Source of the DNA: Amphibiibacter pelophylacis
GTDB taxonomy: Bacteria > Pseudomonadota > Gammaproteobacteria > Burkholderiales > Burkholderiaceae_C
Reading direction: 5' to 3'
Assembly: GCF_037688875.1 (NCBI RefSeq)
Contig: NZ_JAWDIE010000020.1
Span: 1 to 62,988, forward strand
Length of the DNA stretch: 62,988 bases
Shown here: one piece after another, positions 33,383-42,519 of the stretch
Position numbering within the stretch: position 1 is the stretch's first letter
How the letters are laid out: each line of letters begins with the position of its first letter
Translations under genes and position numbers: made by a program
The notes under the pieces: model-generated
What the model was told of the DNA's origin: nothing
Database searches by the model: none
Seen by the model: the letters and a program-made list of their open reading frames with translations, nothing else

Positions 33383-35926
33383 TCAGCGCGCCTTTTTGGC
33401 CGAAAACAGCGCGGCCATGCGGGGCGGCTGGCCGCTGCGGCCTTCGATCACCGGCGCGTCGGGCTCGTCGCGCTCCGGGCGGGCGCTGGGCGCTGGGGCT
33501 TTTTTGGCGGCCTTGGCCGGTTTGGCGGATTTGCCCGCTGCCGGTTTGGCCTTGGCCGCAGAGCCGGTGGCCTGCAGCTTGCGCCGCTGCGCCTTGGTCG
33601 CCTGATCCTGCGCCTGAACGGCCTGCAGCGCCACGCTGGTGGCGACGGCGGGCGGCAGTTCGGCCAGGGCCTCGCGCTGGCGCACCGGGCGCACGGGCTG
33701 GGGCGGCTCGGTCAGCGCCTCGTCGCCGCGCAGCAGGCGCAGATCGATCTTGCGCGCGTCCAGATCCACGCGCGTCACCTGCACCTGAACCGCGCCGCCC
33801 AGGCGGTAGCGGATGCCCGTGCGCTCGCCGCGCAGCTCCTGGCGCACATCGTCGAAACGATAGTAATCGCCGCCCAGTTCGCTGATGTGGACCAGGCCCT
33901 CGACGTACATCTCGTTCAGGGTGATGAAGAGGCCAAACGCCGTCACGCCCGAGACTTTGCCGCTGAAGGACTGGCCCAGGTAGTCGCTCATGAAGCGGCA
34001 CTTGAGCCAGTTCTGCACGTCGCGCGACGCCTCGTCGGCGCGGCGCTCGCAGGCGCTGCAGTGCGCGCCCATGGCGTCCCACGCCTGCGTCTGCGCGTCC
34101 ATGGCCACGGGCGCAGCGGCCGGAGCGCCCGGGCGCTGGCTGCGCGGCACGCGCATCGCCGTCGTGGCGGGCAGCTTGCCGACCAGACGGCCGGTGACGA
34201 TGTTGTAACTGCGGTCCTGCAGCTGCGCCTTGATCACGCGGTGGACCAGCAGATCGGGGTAGCGCCGGATCGGGCTGGTGTAGTGCGTGTACGCGGCGTA
34301 GGCCAGGCCAAAGTGGCCGCTGTTGACGGGCGAATAGATCGCCTGCTGCATCGAACGCAGCAGCATGGTCTGGATCTGCAACGCATCGGGTCGCCCGGCG
34401 GTGGCACGGGCGATGGCCTGGAATTCGGCCGGGGTCGGGTCGTCGCTGATACTCAGGCCCACGCCCATGGCGCGCAGGAAGGCGATCAGCGCGGCGCGTT
34501 TCTCGGGCGTCGGGCCCTCGTGCGAACGGTACAGGCCGGGGTGACCGCTGTCCTCGATGAACTCGGCCGCGCAGACGTTGGCGGCCAGCATGGCCTCTTC
34601 GATCAGGCGGTGCGCCTCGTTGCGCGTGCGCGGCTCGATGCGCTGGATGCGGCCGTCGTCGTCACAGATCATCTGCGTCTCGACGGTTTCGAACTCCATC
34701 GCGCCGCGCTGGTTGCGACGGCGCAACAGCACGCGGTAGACGGCGTGCAGGTCGATCAGGTGCGGCAGCAGCGCGCGGTGTTTCTGCGCTTCCGGCCCCG
34801 CCGAATTGGTCAGCATGGCGGCGACCGTGGTGTAGGTCAGGCGCTCGTGCGAGCGGATCACCGCCGGGTAAAACTGGTAGGCGGCGATGTCGCCAGCGCC
34901 GTCAATCACCATGTCGCAGACCAGCGCCAGACGCGGCTGGTGCGGCACCAGCGAGCACAGGCCGTTGGACAGCTTCTCGGGCAGCATGGGAATCACGCGG
35001 CGCGGGAAGTAAACCGAGGTGGCGCGGTTGACAGCCTCGGAGTCGATGGCGTCGTGCGGCTTCACATAGTGGCTGACGTCGGCAATGGCCACGATCAGGC
35101 GCCAGCCCGGCGGCGTGTGCGCGTCGCCCGGGTGTGGCTGGGCGTAGACGGCATCGTCGAAATCGCGCGCGTCCTCGCCGTCGATGGTCACCAGCGGCAC
35201 GTCGGTCAGATCAATGCGGCCGCGCCGGTCGGCGGGACGCACGCCAGGCGGCAGTTTTTCGGCGGCGTCCATGACGGCGGCGTCGAATTCGTAGGGCAGA
35301 TCAAACTTGCGCACCGCCATGTCGATCTCGATGCCCGGATCGTCGATGTCGCCCAGCACCGCAACCACATGGCCGCTGGGCTGGGTGTAAAGGGTGGGCT
35401 GCTCGGTCAGTTCGACCTCCACCACCTGCCCTTCGCGCGCCTCGCCGCAGGCGGCTTCGCTGGGCAGCAGCACGTCCTGGCTGAAGCGCCGGTCTTCGGG
35501 GGCGACCAGCCAGACGCCGTGTTCGCGCACCAGACGCCCGATCAGGCGTTTCTGCTGGCGCGCCAGAATCTCGACCACCTGCCCTTCGGGCCGGCCACGC
35601 CGGTCCTGACCGGTGATGCGCACGCGCACCACGTCGCGGTGCATGACGGTGCGCATCTGGTCGCTGCTCAGCACGATGTCGGTGTCGTGGCTGCCAATGT
35701 TGCCGAAGCTGGCAGGCTCGTCCAGCCAGTGCGCGCTGCGCGTGGCCATGGACTGGCCCTGCCGCGAGGATTCGGGAACGACAAAGCCAAAACCGTCGCG
35801 GTGACCCATCACCACGCCGACGTATTCGTCGCTGCGACCGGCCGCTGCGGGGCCGTTTCGCTTTCCGGAGGAGGTTTCAGGCTGAATGTCCGACTTGTTT
35901 GCCTGGTTTTTTGTTTTTTTAGCCAA
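33383..35926 (-). CDS. rnr: Ribonuclease R
   Basis: Processive 3'-to-5' exoribonuclease that degrades structured RNA, defective rRNA and mRNA and acts with tmRNA. Parts: cold-shock domains (about 35-230), the RNB catalytic domain (about 250-590) with the aspartate cluster DGEDARDFDDAV, an S1 domain (near 660-740) and a Lys/Ala-rich C-terminal tail. ATG is absent near the natural N-terminus; I chose TTG 35926 because it gives a lysine-rich start (AKKTKNQANK) of the family type, 847 residues in all. The open frame upstream overlaps tRNA-Leu and the likely promoter. A later ATG would remove the first domain. Confidence 0.9.
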   Translation of the reverse strand: MAKKTKNQANKSDIQPETSSGKRNGPAAAGRSDEYVGVVMGHRDGFGFVVPESSRQGQSMATRSAHWLDEPASFGNIGSHDTDIVLSSDQMRTVMHRDVVRVRITGQDRRGRPEGQVVEILARQQKRLIGRLVREHGVWLVAPEDRRFSQDVLLPSEAACGEAREGQVVEVELTEQPTLYTQPSGHVVAVLGDIDDPGIEIDMAVRKFDLPYEFDAAVMDAAEKLPPGVRPADRRGRIDLTDVPLVTIDGEDARDFDDAVYAQPHPGDAHTPPGWRLIVAIADVSHYVKPHDAIDSEAVNRATSVYFPRRVIPMLPEKLSNGLCSLVPHQPRLALVCDMVIDGAGDIAAYQFYPAVIRSHERLTYTTVAAMLTNSAGPEAQKHRALLPHLIDLHAVYRVLLRRRNQRGAMEFETVETQMICDDDGRIQRIEPRTRNEAHRLIEEAMLAANVCAAEFIEDSGHPGLYRSHEGPTPEKRAALIAFLRAMGVGLSISDDPTPAEFQAIARATAGRPDALQIQTMLLRSMQQAIYSPVNSGHFGLAYAAYTHYTSPIRRYPDLLVHRVIKAQLQDRSYNIVTGRLVGKLPATTAMRVPRSQRPGAPAAAPVAMDAQTQAWDAMGAHCSACERRADEASRDVQNWLKCRFMSDYLGQSFSGKVSGVTAFGLFITLNEMYVEGLVHISELGGDYYRFDDVRQELRGERTGIRYRLGGAVQVQVTRVDLDARKIDLRLLRGDEALTEPPQPVRPVRQREALAELPPAVATSVALQAVQAQDQATKAQRRKLQATGSAAKAKPAAGKSAKPAKAAKKAPAPSARPERDEPDAPVIEGRSGQPPRMAALFSAKKAR

Positions 35927-35940
35927 TTTGGTGCTATAGT
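35911..35940 (+). promoter_or_regulatory. Candidate tRNA-Leu promoter
   Basis: TTGTTT (35911-35916) and TATAGT (35935-35940) are 18 bases apart, resembling sigma70 boxes. The start point would be near 35947, leaving a leader of about 48 bases before the tRNA. It overlaps the beginning of the divergent rnr gene. Confidence 0.45.
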
Positions 35941-35949
35941 CCTGTCTTC

Positions 35950-35989
35950 TTTGAACGGCGAACAAAACATTTGAACGCCAGACAAGGAT
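35950..35989. repeat. Two direct repeats of 20-bp period upstream of tRNA-Leu
   Basis: Two adjacent 20-base units (35950-35969 and 35970-35989) each start with TTTGAACG and share 13 of 20 positions, including a following ACAA. The 20-bp period places both on the same DNA face, as for a protein binding site. No known operator recognised. Confidence 0.55.
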
Positions 35990-35994
35990 TATAA

Positions 35995-36079
<85 letters not shown>

Positions 36080-36085
36080 AGATGC

Positions 36086-36117
36086 AAGCCCCCAAGTCGA
36101 AAGATTTGGGGGCTTTT
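36086..36117 (+). terminator. Rho-independent terminator after tRNA-Leu
   Basis: A 10-bp stem (36086-36095 with 36106-36115), 10-base loop, and TTTT at 36114-36117, beginning 6 bases after the CCA end. Confidence 0.88.
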
Positions 36118-36186
36118 ATCATTTCCAGAATCGTATTCCGGATCATTTCTGGCTGCGATTTCAGACGGTGCCTGGGCGCCTGACGC

Positions 36187-36224
36187 AAAAAACCCCGCCG
36201 GGCCTGCGCCACGGCGGGGTTTTT
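36187..36224. terminator. Bidirectional terminator below amtB
   Basis: A 13-bp perfect stem (36188-36200 with 36212-36224) with A5 on one side and T5 on the other, so it can work in both directions. It ends the glnK-amtB transcript 13 bases beyond the amtB stop. Confidence 0.88.
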
Positions 36225-36236
36225 GATGACGAGGAA

Positions 36237-37541
36237 TCAGCGGTTGTAAGCCGACTCGCCGTGCGAGTTAATGTCCAGGCCTTCGCGCTCCTGCTCTTCG
36301 GTGACGCGCAGACCGGTGATGGCGCGCACGGCGGTGAAGGACAGCCAGGCCACGAGGCCCGACCAGGCCAGCGTGATCAGCACGCCTTCGATCTGCACCC
36401 ACAGCTGGTGCATCATGTCGTAATCGGCCTTGCCCGTGCCGCCCAGCGCGGGGCTGGCGAACACGCCCACCAGCACGGCGCCCACGATGCCGCCCACGCC
36501 GTGCACGCCAAACACGTCCAGCGTGTCATCGGCACCCAGCAGGCGCTTGAGACCCGTCACGCCCCACAGGCAGGCGAAGCCGGCGATGACCCCCAGCACG
36601 ATGGCGCCCATGGGCCCGACCGAACCGCAGGCCGGGGTGATGGCGACCAGGCCCGAGACCATACCCGACGCCGCACCCAGCATCGACGCTTTGCCCTTGT
36701 GGATGTGCTCGCCCAGCGACCAGGCCAGAATGGCGCCCGCCGTGGCCAGCAGCGTGTTCAGGAAGGCCAGTGTTGCGCCGCCGTTCGCCTCCAGATTGGA
36801 ACCGGCGTTGAAACCAAACCAGCCCACCCACAGCAGCGAAGCGCCGACCATGGTGAAGGTCAGGTTGTGCGGCGCCATGGCTTCGCGGCCATAGCCCAGG
36901 CGCTTGCCGACCATGTAGGCGCCCACAAGGCCCGCCACCGCCGCGTTGATGTGGACCACCGTGCCGCCCGCAAAGTCGATGGCGCCCTGCCCCAGCAGAT
37001 AGCCGCCCGCGCCCCAGACCATGTGCGCGATGGGCAGGTAGCTGAAAGTGAACCACAGCACCGAGAACAGCAGCACCGCGCTGAATTTCATGCGCTCGGC
37101 GAAGGAGCCCACGATCAGCGCGCACGAAATCCCTGCAAAGGTCAGCTGGAAGGCGACAAAAATCAGCTCGGGGATTTTCGCGTCCGCCGTGAAGGTGTCG
37201 GCCAGCGAATCGGGCGTGATGCCCAGCAGGAAGACCTTGCTCAGGTTGCCGATGATCAGGCCCTCGCCGCCAAAGGCCAGGCTGTAACCGTAAGCCGCCC
37301 ACAGCACGGCGATCAGCGCGAAAACCATGGTGACCTGCATCAGCACCGACAGCATGTTCTTGCTGCGCACCAGGCCGCCGTAAAACAGCGCCAGGCCCGG
37401 CACCACCATCAGCAGGACCAGCAGGGTCGAGACCATCATCCAGGCGACGTCGCCCTTGTTCACGGCCGGCTCGGCCGCCAGGGCCGCCGACGAGGCCAGC
37501 GCCAGCGCGCCCAGGCCCAGAGTTTTGAGGAGTGTTTTCAT
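36237..37541 (-). CDS. amtB: Ammonium transporter AmtB
   Basis: Trimeric inner-membrane channel for ammonium uptake, blocked by GlnK when nitrogen is plentiful. 434 residues: a cleavable signal peptide (about 1-22, SSAALAAEP) as in E. coli AmtB, then about eleven helices. Recognisable segments are FYGGLVRSKN, the pore histidines in GGTVVHINAAVAG and FGVHGVGG, and GWFGFNAGS. The start at 37541 (MKTLLKTLG) gives the signal peptide; the frame runs 96 codons further into glnK and is not coding. It lies 55 bases after glnK in one transcript. Confidence 0.95.
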   Translation of the reverse strand: MKTLLKTLGLGALALASSAALAAEPAVNKGDVAWMMVSTLLVLLMVVPGLALFYGGLVRSKNMLSVLMQVTMVFALIAVLWAAYGYSLAFGGEGLIIGNLSKVFLLGITPDSLADTFTADAKIPELIFVAFQLTFAGISCALIVGSFAERMKFSAVLLFSVLWFTFSYLPIAHMVWGAGGYLLGQGAIDFAGGTVVHINAAVAGLVGAYMVGKRLGYGREAMAPHNLTFTMVGASLLWVGWFGFNAGSNLEANGGATLAFLNTLLATAGAILAWSLGEHIHKGKASMLGAASGMVSGLVAITPACGSVGPMGAIVLGVIAGFACLWGVTGLKRLLGADDTLDVFGVHGVGGIVGAVLVGVFASPALGGTGKADYDMMHQLWVQIEGVLITLAWSGLVAWLSFTAVRAITGLRVTEEQEREGLDINSHGESAYNR

Positions 37542-37596
37542 GGTTTTTGGGGTGTTATGGGAAGAATGCTTCAGAGGGAATGGCCGGGGCGGCGCG

Positions 37597-37935
37597 TCAC
37601 AGCGCGGCGTGGCCGCTTTCGCCCGTGCGGATGCGCACGACCTCGTCGACTGGCGTGACAAAAATTTTGCCGTCGCCGATCTTGCCGGTGCGCGCGGCCT
37701 TTTCGATGGCCTCGATGACGCGCTCCAGGTCGCTGGCGGCGATGACCACGTCCACCTGCACCTTGGGCAGGAAATCGACGACGTACTCGGCGCCCCGGTA
37801 CATCTCGGTGTGGCCCTTCTGTCGGCCAAAGCCCTTGACTTCAGACACAGTCAGGCCCTGGACGCCGACATCGGCCAGCGCCAGCCGGACCTCGTCCAGC
37901 TTGAAGGGTTTGATGATGGCGGTGACGCGCTTCAT
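37597..37935 (-). CDS. glnK: PII nitrogen regulatory protein GlnK
   Basis: Trimeric signal protein that binds ATP/ADP and 2-oxoglutarate and is uridylylated when nitrogen is short; it plugs AmtB and tunes the NtrB/GlnE machinery. 112 residues with T-loop Y51 (RGAEYVVDF), the FGRQKGH segment and C-terminal GKIFV and RIRTGE. ATG 37935 follows AGGAG. Adjacent amtB supports GlnK rather than GlnB. Upstream lie a sigma54 promoter and an NtrC box. Confidence 0.95.
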   Translation of the reverse strand: MKRVTAIIKPFKLDEVRLALADVGVQGLTVSEVKGFGRQKGHTEMYRGAEYVVDFLPKVQVDVVIAASDLERVIEAIEKAARTGKIGDGKIFVTPVDEVVRIRTGESGHAAL

Positions 37936-37965
37936 GGGAGCTCCTGTTGGGGGATATCTCCCTTT

Positions 37966-37984
37966 CAAGCAAGAGCTGTGCCAG
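37966..37984 (-). promoter_or_regulatory. Sigma54 (-24/-12) promoter of glnK-amtB
   Basis: Minus strand CTGGCAC-AGCTC-TTGCTT gives the invariant GG (37982-37981) and GC (37970-37969) spaced by exactly 10 bases, matching RpoN consensus TGGCAC-N5-TTGC. It lies about 35 bases before the glnK ATG. Confidence 0.88.
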
Positions 37985-38053
37985 CATCCAGCGTGGTCTC
38001 TTGCCCGCAGGACGCCCTGCCCGGCCTGGCGGCGACGCACCAGAAGCGGGCGC

Positions 38054-38070
38054 TGCACCGGATTGGTGCA
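38054..38070. promoter_or_regulatory. NtrC binding site upstream of glnK
   Basis: TGCACC-N5-GGTGCA is a perfect 17-bp palindrome equal to the NtrC consensus. It lies about 90 bases upstream of the -12 element, a normal enhancer distance for sigma54 promoters. Weaker half-site-like GCACC lies at about 38035. Confidence 0.85.
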
Positions 38071-38142
38071 AGCGCCCCAGCCTCTGGCTACACCTGTGGG
38101 CGAAGAAATGCGCCAGGGCGCGCAGAACGCGACTGCCTCGCG

Positions 38143-39783
38143 TCAGCGCAACCCGGACGTGAGCGGACGGGTCAGGCGGCGCAGGCTGTCCGGGGCGGTG
38201 GTGTCGAGCGGAATCAGACGGTTGGCGACGTAGCTGTTCTGGCTGTCGGGCTCCAGCGCAGCGCTGACCAGGCCAGACATCGGCTGGGCCAGGGGAACGT
38301 AATAGCTGCCCGCAGGCACGGACTGCGTGCCAGGCTCCAGCGCCACCTTGAGCTTGCGGATGGCCTGGCTGGCCGCAATCGCACCGCGCGCGTCCTGGCG
38401 CTGACCCTCGTCCTCCGCCGTAATGCGATAACGCTCGCCCGCCACTTCGGCGGGCTGCAGCACGCGCTGCACCGTGACGCCCAGGCGCTGCAGCGTCTGC
38501 GCGGCCAGGGTCTGGTCGGCCGACAGCACATAGCCGCAGGGACGCGGGCGTGTGGCCAGCACCTTGAGCGGATCGGCGGCGCGCCAGTCCAGGCTGAGTG
38601 TGCGGTCGGCGCCGGTGGTGGCGTCCAGATAGACCAGATCGCGCGGCTGGGGCGTGTGCGTGGCGCTGACGACCAGATCGCCCGTGCAGGCGCTGGCCGT
38701 TGCGCTGCGTCCGGCAGCAGCCACGGCGGCCAGCAGCGCGCTGCTCTGGCGCGCCGCCGAATCCAGCACGCTGCGCGCCAGCGTCACCTGCGTGTAAACG
38801 CGGCGCAGGAAGTGCGCGCGGCCGATGCCCACACCGCGCGTCTCCAGCAGGATGCTGACGCTGTTGCGCAAGCCGTAGACGTTGCGGCCGGTGTCGGGCT
38901 GGACGCCGCCCATGGACACGACCTTGTCCTGCGCATCATCGCTGGCCGTGTGATACGGCGCGGCCGTCAGCCCGGCCCGATCCAGCGCGGCCAGGGCGGG
39001 CGCCAGCACCTGGTTTTCGGCGAAAGCGCGCAGGGCCGGATCCAGGTTGCCCACGCTGGCGCTCTGCAGCAGCGCATCGTTTTTCTGGACCACGCCAAAC
39101 TTGTCCACCCAGCGGCCGCCCACGGTGAACTCGTGCAGGTCCAGCACCACCTGCGGCGCGTAGCGCCGGGCGATCCCGGCCAGCGCGGCGGCTTCCGGGG
39201 TGCGCAGCAGCAGGTGGTCGCGGTTCATGTCCAGACCGCTGGCGGTGGCGCGCTGGAAGCGCTCGTAGCCATCGGGGTTGGCCAGCGGCACCAGCAGCAC
39301 GTTGATGCGCGACAGGATGCCGTCCGGGTTCGCGGCCAGCTGCTGCGCCAGCACCAGCGCCGCCTCGGCTGGCGCGGGCTCGTTGCCATGCTGGGTGGCC
39401 ACCATCAGCACCGTGGGCAGCGCGGGGTTGATGCGCCTGCCCTGCGCCAGCGTCAGCAGGTGCAGGTTGCGGCCCTCCTGCGACACCCCGGCCGATTCCA
39501 GCTGCACATTGGGCGACTGCGCGGCCAGATCCTCGACAAAGCGCGTCAGCCGCGCGTAGCTGGTGAAGCCGGTCTGGCCCGGCTCGAAGCCCGGCGTGTC
39601 ATAGCGCACGGGGGGATCAGGCAGGCGCGCGGCCACACCCGGCGCCTCGGGCTGGACCTTGGCCGGATCAAAACCCGCCGCACGGGCCGGGCTGGCCGCA
39701 AAAGCCGCCACCAGCGCAGCAGCCAGAGCGGCCGCCTGAACAGAACAGAACAAAGCCCGGCGGGTGAATTGCGGTGCTGCCAT
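38143..39783 (-). CDS. Exported M14-family metallocarboxypeptidase
   Basis: A 546-residue zinc carboxypeptidase-type protein. The N-terminal signal (about 1-37, FTRRALF then a long hydrophobic run ending ARA) may be Tat- or Sec-type. In the catalytic domain (about 75-330) zinc ligands are seen in TQHGNEPAPAE (H and E) and the later H in LDLHEF; the catalytic glutamate lies in SILLETRGVG. A C-terminal beta-rich segment of about 170 residues follows. The preferred peptide bond cannot be deduced. AGGAG precedes ATG 39783. Genes next to it are unrelated (glnK and relA). Confidence 0.82.
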   Translation of the reverse strand: MAAPQFTRRALFCSVQAAALAAALVAAFAASPARAAGFDPAKVQPEAPGVAARLPDPPVRYDTPGFEPGQTGFTSYARLTRFVEDLAAQSPNVQLESAGVSQEGRNLHLLTLAQGRRINPALPTVLMVATQHGNEPAPAEAALVLAQQLAANPDGILSRINVLLVPLANPDGYERFQRATASGLDMNRDHLLLRTPEAAALAGIARRYAPQVVLDLHEFTVGGRWVDKFGVVQKNDALLQSASVGNLDPALRAFAENQVLAPALAALDRAGLTAAPYHTASDDAQDKVVSMGGVQPDTGRNVYGLRNSVSILLETRGVGIGRAHFLRRVYTQVTLARSVLDSAARQSSALLAAVAAAGRSATASACTGDLVVSATHTPQPRDLVYLDATTGADRTLSLDWRAADPLKVLATRPRPCGYVLSADQTLAAQTLQRLGVTVQRVLQPAEVAGERYRITAEDEGQRQDARGAIAASQAIRKLKVALEPGTQSVPAGSYYVPLAQPMSGLVSAALEPDSQNSYVANRLIPLDTTAPDSLRRLTRPLTSGLR

Positions 39784-39859
39784 CGAAGTCTCCTGATTTT
39801 GAATGCAAGCCCAGACCATATCAGAGCTTCACCCACGATCAGACGATCCAATCAGACCT

Positions 39860-42223
39860 TCACAAGCGGCTGGCGTGCCGCACCCCGTCGATCTGCGCCA
39901 GCGCTTTGAGCGTGGCCTGCAGCGCGCGGGTGTCGCGGGTTTCGACCATCAGGTGCAGGCGCACGTCCTGCGGGTTCTGGCGCTCGCGGCGGCTGGTGAT
40001 CTGGGTGACGTGGACGCGCTGGCGGGTCAGGAAATCGACCACATCGCGCATCAGCTGGGCCCGTTCGCGGGCCAGTACGCAGAGCTGGACGGCGAAGGCG
40101 CGGCCGGACGTGGCTGTCGATCCGGGTTCTGGCGCGGCCAGCGCGCGCTCGTCCCACTGCACCTCGATGACGCGCTCGGACGAGCGCTGCACCATCTGCT
40201 GCAGGTTGCGGCAGCTGCTGCGGTGCACGGCGACACCCTGGCCGCGCGTCACGAAGCCGCTGATGGCGTCGGGCGGCGCCGGGTGGCAGCAGCCCGCCAG
40301 CGTGGTCAGCATCGAGTCGATGCCCACCACCAGCACGTCGCCCCGCGCCCCGCTGCGGCGCCTTGGCGCGGCGGCGCGGCGCGGCGCCCAGTCCTGCACC
40401 GCGCCTTCGGGCGGCAGTTCCTGCGAGGCCGGGGGCGGCACGGGGCTGGGGCGCAGGAACTGCGCCACCTGCTGGATGGACAGCTCGTCCTTGCCGATGA
40501 CCTCGAAGAGCTTCTCCGCCGATCGGAAACCCAGCCCAGCCGCGAGCTGCTCCAGGTTGATGGCCGTGCGGCCTTCGCGCTGCAGCAGCTTTTCAAGCAC
40601 CTCGCGGCCGCGCGCCTGCGTCTGCTGCTGGTTTTGCAGGTTAAACCAGGCGCGCACCTTGGCCCGCGCCCGGGCGCTGCCCAGGTAGGCCGCCTCGGGG
40701 TTGAGCCAGTCGCGCGAAGGTCCGCCCTCTTTCGCGGCGACGATCTCCACCGTCTGGCCCTGGCGCAGCGGCGTGGTCAGCGCGACCATGACGCCATCCA
40801 CGCGCGCACCCCGGCAGCGGTGGCCCAGCTCGGTGTGCACGGCGTAAGCAAAATCGACGGGGGTCGAGCCGCGTGACAGCTCGACCAGGCGCGCATCGGG
40901 CGTGAAGACATAGACGCGCCCCCCCTCGGACGATTCCGCCCCGGCGTCAGCGGCAGCCGCGCCCGGCGCGCTGGCCAGATCGCGCTCCCAGGCCAGCAGC
41001 TGGCCCAGCACCGATTTGCGCGCCTGCGCCACGCGGTCCTCGAACTCGCCGGCCGCCACCACGCCCGCGTAACCTTTGGTGCCCGCCTCCTTGTAGGCCC
41101 AGTGCGCGGCGACGCCGAACTCGGCGTGATCGTGCATGCCCACGGTGCGCACCTGCACTTCCATGGGGCGGCCCTGACCGCAGCGCAGCACCAGGTGCAG
41201 CGACTGGTAGCCGTTGGGCTTGGGCCGGGCGATGTAGTCCTTGAACTGCGCGGGCAGCGATTCAAACGCCGACTGCAGCGCGGCCAGCGCCGCGTAGCAG
41301 GCGGGCACGTCGGCCACGATGACGCGAAAGGCGCGCACGTCGTAAACCTGGCCGAAATCCAGGCGCTTGCCCTGCATCTTCTTCCAGATGCTGTAGATGT
41401 GTTTGGGCCGCCCGGCCACCTGCGCCACCACCCCGGCCTGGCCCAGCACGTCCTGCAGGCGCTGCACCATCTGCACCACATCGGCCTCGCGCTGGACCCG
41501 TTTCTCATCCAGCTGGCGGGCAATGGCGTGGTAATCCTGCGGGTTCAGGAAGCGGAAGGACAGATCCTCCAGCTCCCACTTGATCTGCCAGATGCCCAGG
41601 CGGTTGGCCAGCGGCGCGAACACCTCCTGCGATTCGCGCGCCAGCGCCTGCGGGCAGGGGATTTTCTGGCTGGCGAAATAGCGCAGCGTCTGCAGCCGCG
41701 ATGCCAGGCGCAGCAGCACCACGCGCAGATCCTGCGAGAAGGCCAGCAGCATCTTGCGCACGCGCTCGATCTGCCCGGCCGGGCCGCCCTGCCCGCTGCG
41801 GCTGGCGTCCAGATCGCCCTCGGTGCCCAGCACGCGCGCCTGGCGCTGGATCTGGATCAGGCGGATCGTGGACATCACCATGTCGGACCAGGAGGCGCCA
41901 AAGTGGCGGGTGATGAGCTCCTGCGGCTGCTGCCACAGCGGCGCCACGTAGACCAGATAGGCGGCGGCGCGCATGGCATCGCTGGCGCCCATGCTGTGCA
42001 GGATGTCGGAGACCCCGCAGGCGTGCTGCCAGCTGTCCTCGCCCGTATCCAGCACCTGCCCCGCCAGCAGCGGCCCGGCGAGCTGTCGCGCCCGCTCCAG
42101 CGCCGCCTCGGGCGTATCGCCCGCGGTCAGGGCAAAGCGCGTTTCGGGCAGGTTGAGGACGCCGGCAGAGGCGGCAGGGGCCTCACCCGCGTGCTGGCTC
42201 GAATCGGAAGCGTTCATGGACAT
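39860..42223 (-). CDS. relA: GTP pyrophosphokinase RelA
   Basis: Makes (p)ppGpp when uncharged tRNA enters the ribosome. 787 residues: an N-terminal pseudo-hydrolase domain in which the HD metal motif is replaced (AAAYLVYVAPLW where SpoT has LLHDVIED), the synthetase domain (about 240-370, with YSIWKKMQGK, YDVRAFRVIV and RPKPNGYQSLH), a TGS domain (near 440-500: VYVFTPDARLVELSRGSTPVDFAYA, split over this range), a zinc-finger-like region with CCHP, and a C-terminal ACT domain. Loss of HD marks it as RelA rather than SpoT. Two possible ATGs lie at 42223 and 42217. A DUF4160/DUF2442 pair ends 19 bases upstream. Confidence 0.92.
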   Translation of the reverse strand: MSMNASDSSQHAGEAPAASAGVLNLPETRFALTAGDTPEAALERARQLAGPLLAGQVLDTGEDSWQHACGVSDILHSMGASDAMRAAAYLVYVAPLWQQPQELITRHFGASWSDMVMSTIRLIQIQRQARVLGTEGDLDASRSGQGGPAGQIERVRKMLLAFSQDLRVVLLRLASRLQTLRYFASQKIPCPQALARESQEVFAPLANRLGIWQIKWELEDLSFRFLNPQDYHAIARQLDEKRVQREADVVQMVQRLQDVLGQAGVVAQVAGRPKHIYSIWKKMQGKRLDFGQVYDVRAFRVIVADVPACYAALAALQSAFESLPAQFKDYIARPKPNGYQSLHLVLRCGQGRPMEVQVRTVGMHDHAEFGVAAHWAYKEAGTKGYAGVVAAGEFEDRVAQARKSVLGQLLAWERDLASAPGAAAADAGAESSEGGRVYVFTPDARLVELSRGSTPVDFAYAVHTELGHRCRGARVDGVMVALTTPLRQGQTVEIVAAKEGGPSRDWLNPEAAYLGSARARAKVRAWFNLQNQQQTQARGREVLEKLLQREGRTAINLEQLAAGLGFRSAEKLFEVIGKDELSIQQVAQFLRPSPVPPPASQELPPEGAVQDWAPRRAAAPRRRSGARGDVLVVGIDSMLTTLAGCCHPAPPDAISGFVTRGQGVAVHRSSCRNLQQMVQRSSERVIEVQWDERALAAPEPGSTATSGRAFAVQLCVLARERAQLMRDVVDFLTRQRVHVTQITSRRERQNPQDVRLHLMVETRDTRALQATLKALAQIDGVRHASRL

Positions 42224-42242
42224 TCAGAAAAAGACGCGACGA

Positions 42243-42500
42243 TCACCCGGATTTGGCCATCACGGTCATTCTGGCCTTCTCGTAAACAAAGAGTGGATCA
42301 AGATCGACCCCGCAAGGCCACTCGACGGTATCAAACCCTATTTTGGCTTGGGCAAAAACCGCTGGATCACGCAGGCGGCTAAAAACACCAAAATCGAGGT
42401 AAGGCTGCAGATCCAGCTCGCCAGCATCGCCATTGGCAAACCGGACAGCCAGACGGTGGTGATCAAGTGCCTGAACGTGAATCAGTCTGGGAGGCAACAT
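42243..42500 (-). CDS. DUF2442 protein
   Basis: An 85-residue protein of the DUF2442 family (MLPPRLIHVQALDHHRLAV opening, FANGDAGELDLQPYL, then VEWPCGVDLDPLFVYE), expected to form a small beta-rich fold. These proteins are often encoded next to DUF4160 and have been proposed as antitoxin-like, though the function is unproven. ATG 42500 has AAGGA upstream, separated by a T6 run. It follows the DUF4160 gene by 19 bases and precedes relA by 19 bases on the same strand. Confidence 0.82.
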   Translation of the reverse strand: MLPPRLIHVQALDHHRLAVRFANGDAGELDLQPYLDFGVFSRLRDPAVFAQAKIGFDTVEWPCGVDLDPLFVYEKARMTVMAKSG

Positions 42501-42519
42501 AAAAAATCCTTTCCAGGGC

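Noticed and set aside
30163..33885. A 1240-codon open frame on the plus strand opposite valS and the NUDIX gene, and similar long frames at 33176-35974, 13222-15258, 59386-61863 and 37456-39909.
   Set aside because: They are antisense shadows of well-identified genes, produced by the codon bias of GC-rich DNA. Their residues are Arg/His/Gly/Ala-rich without any family motif and they lack ribosome sites.
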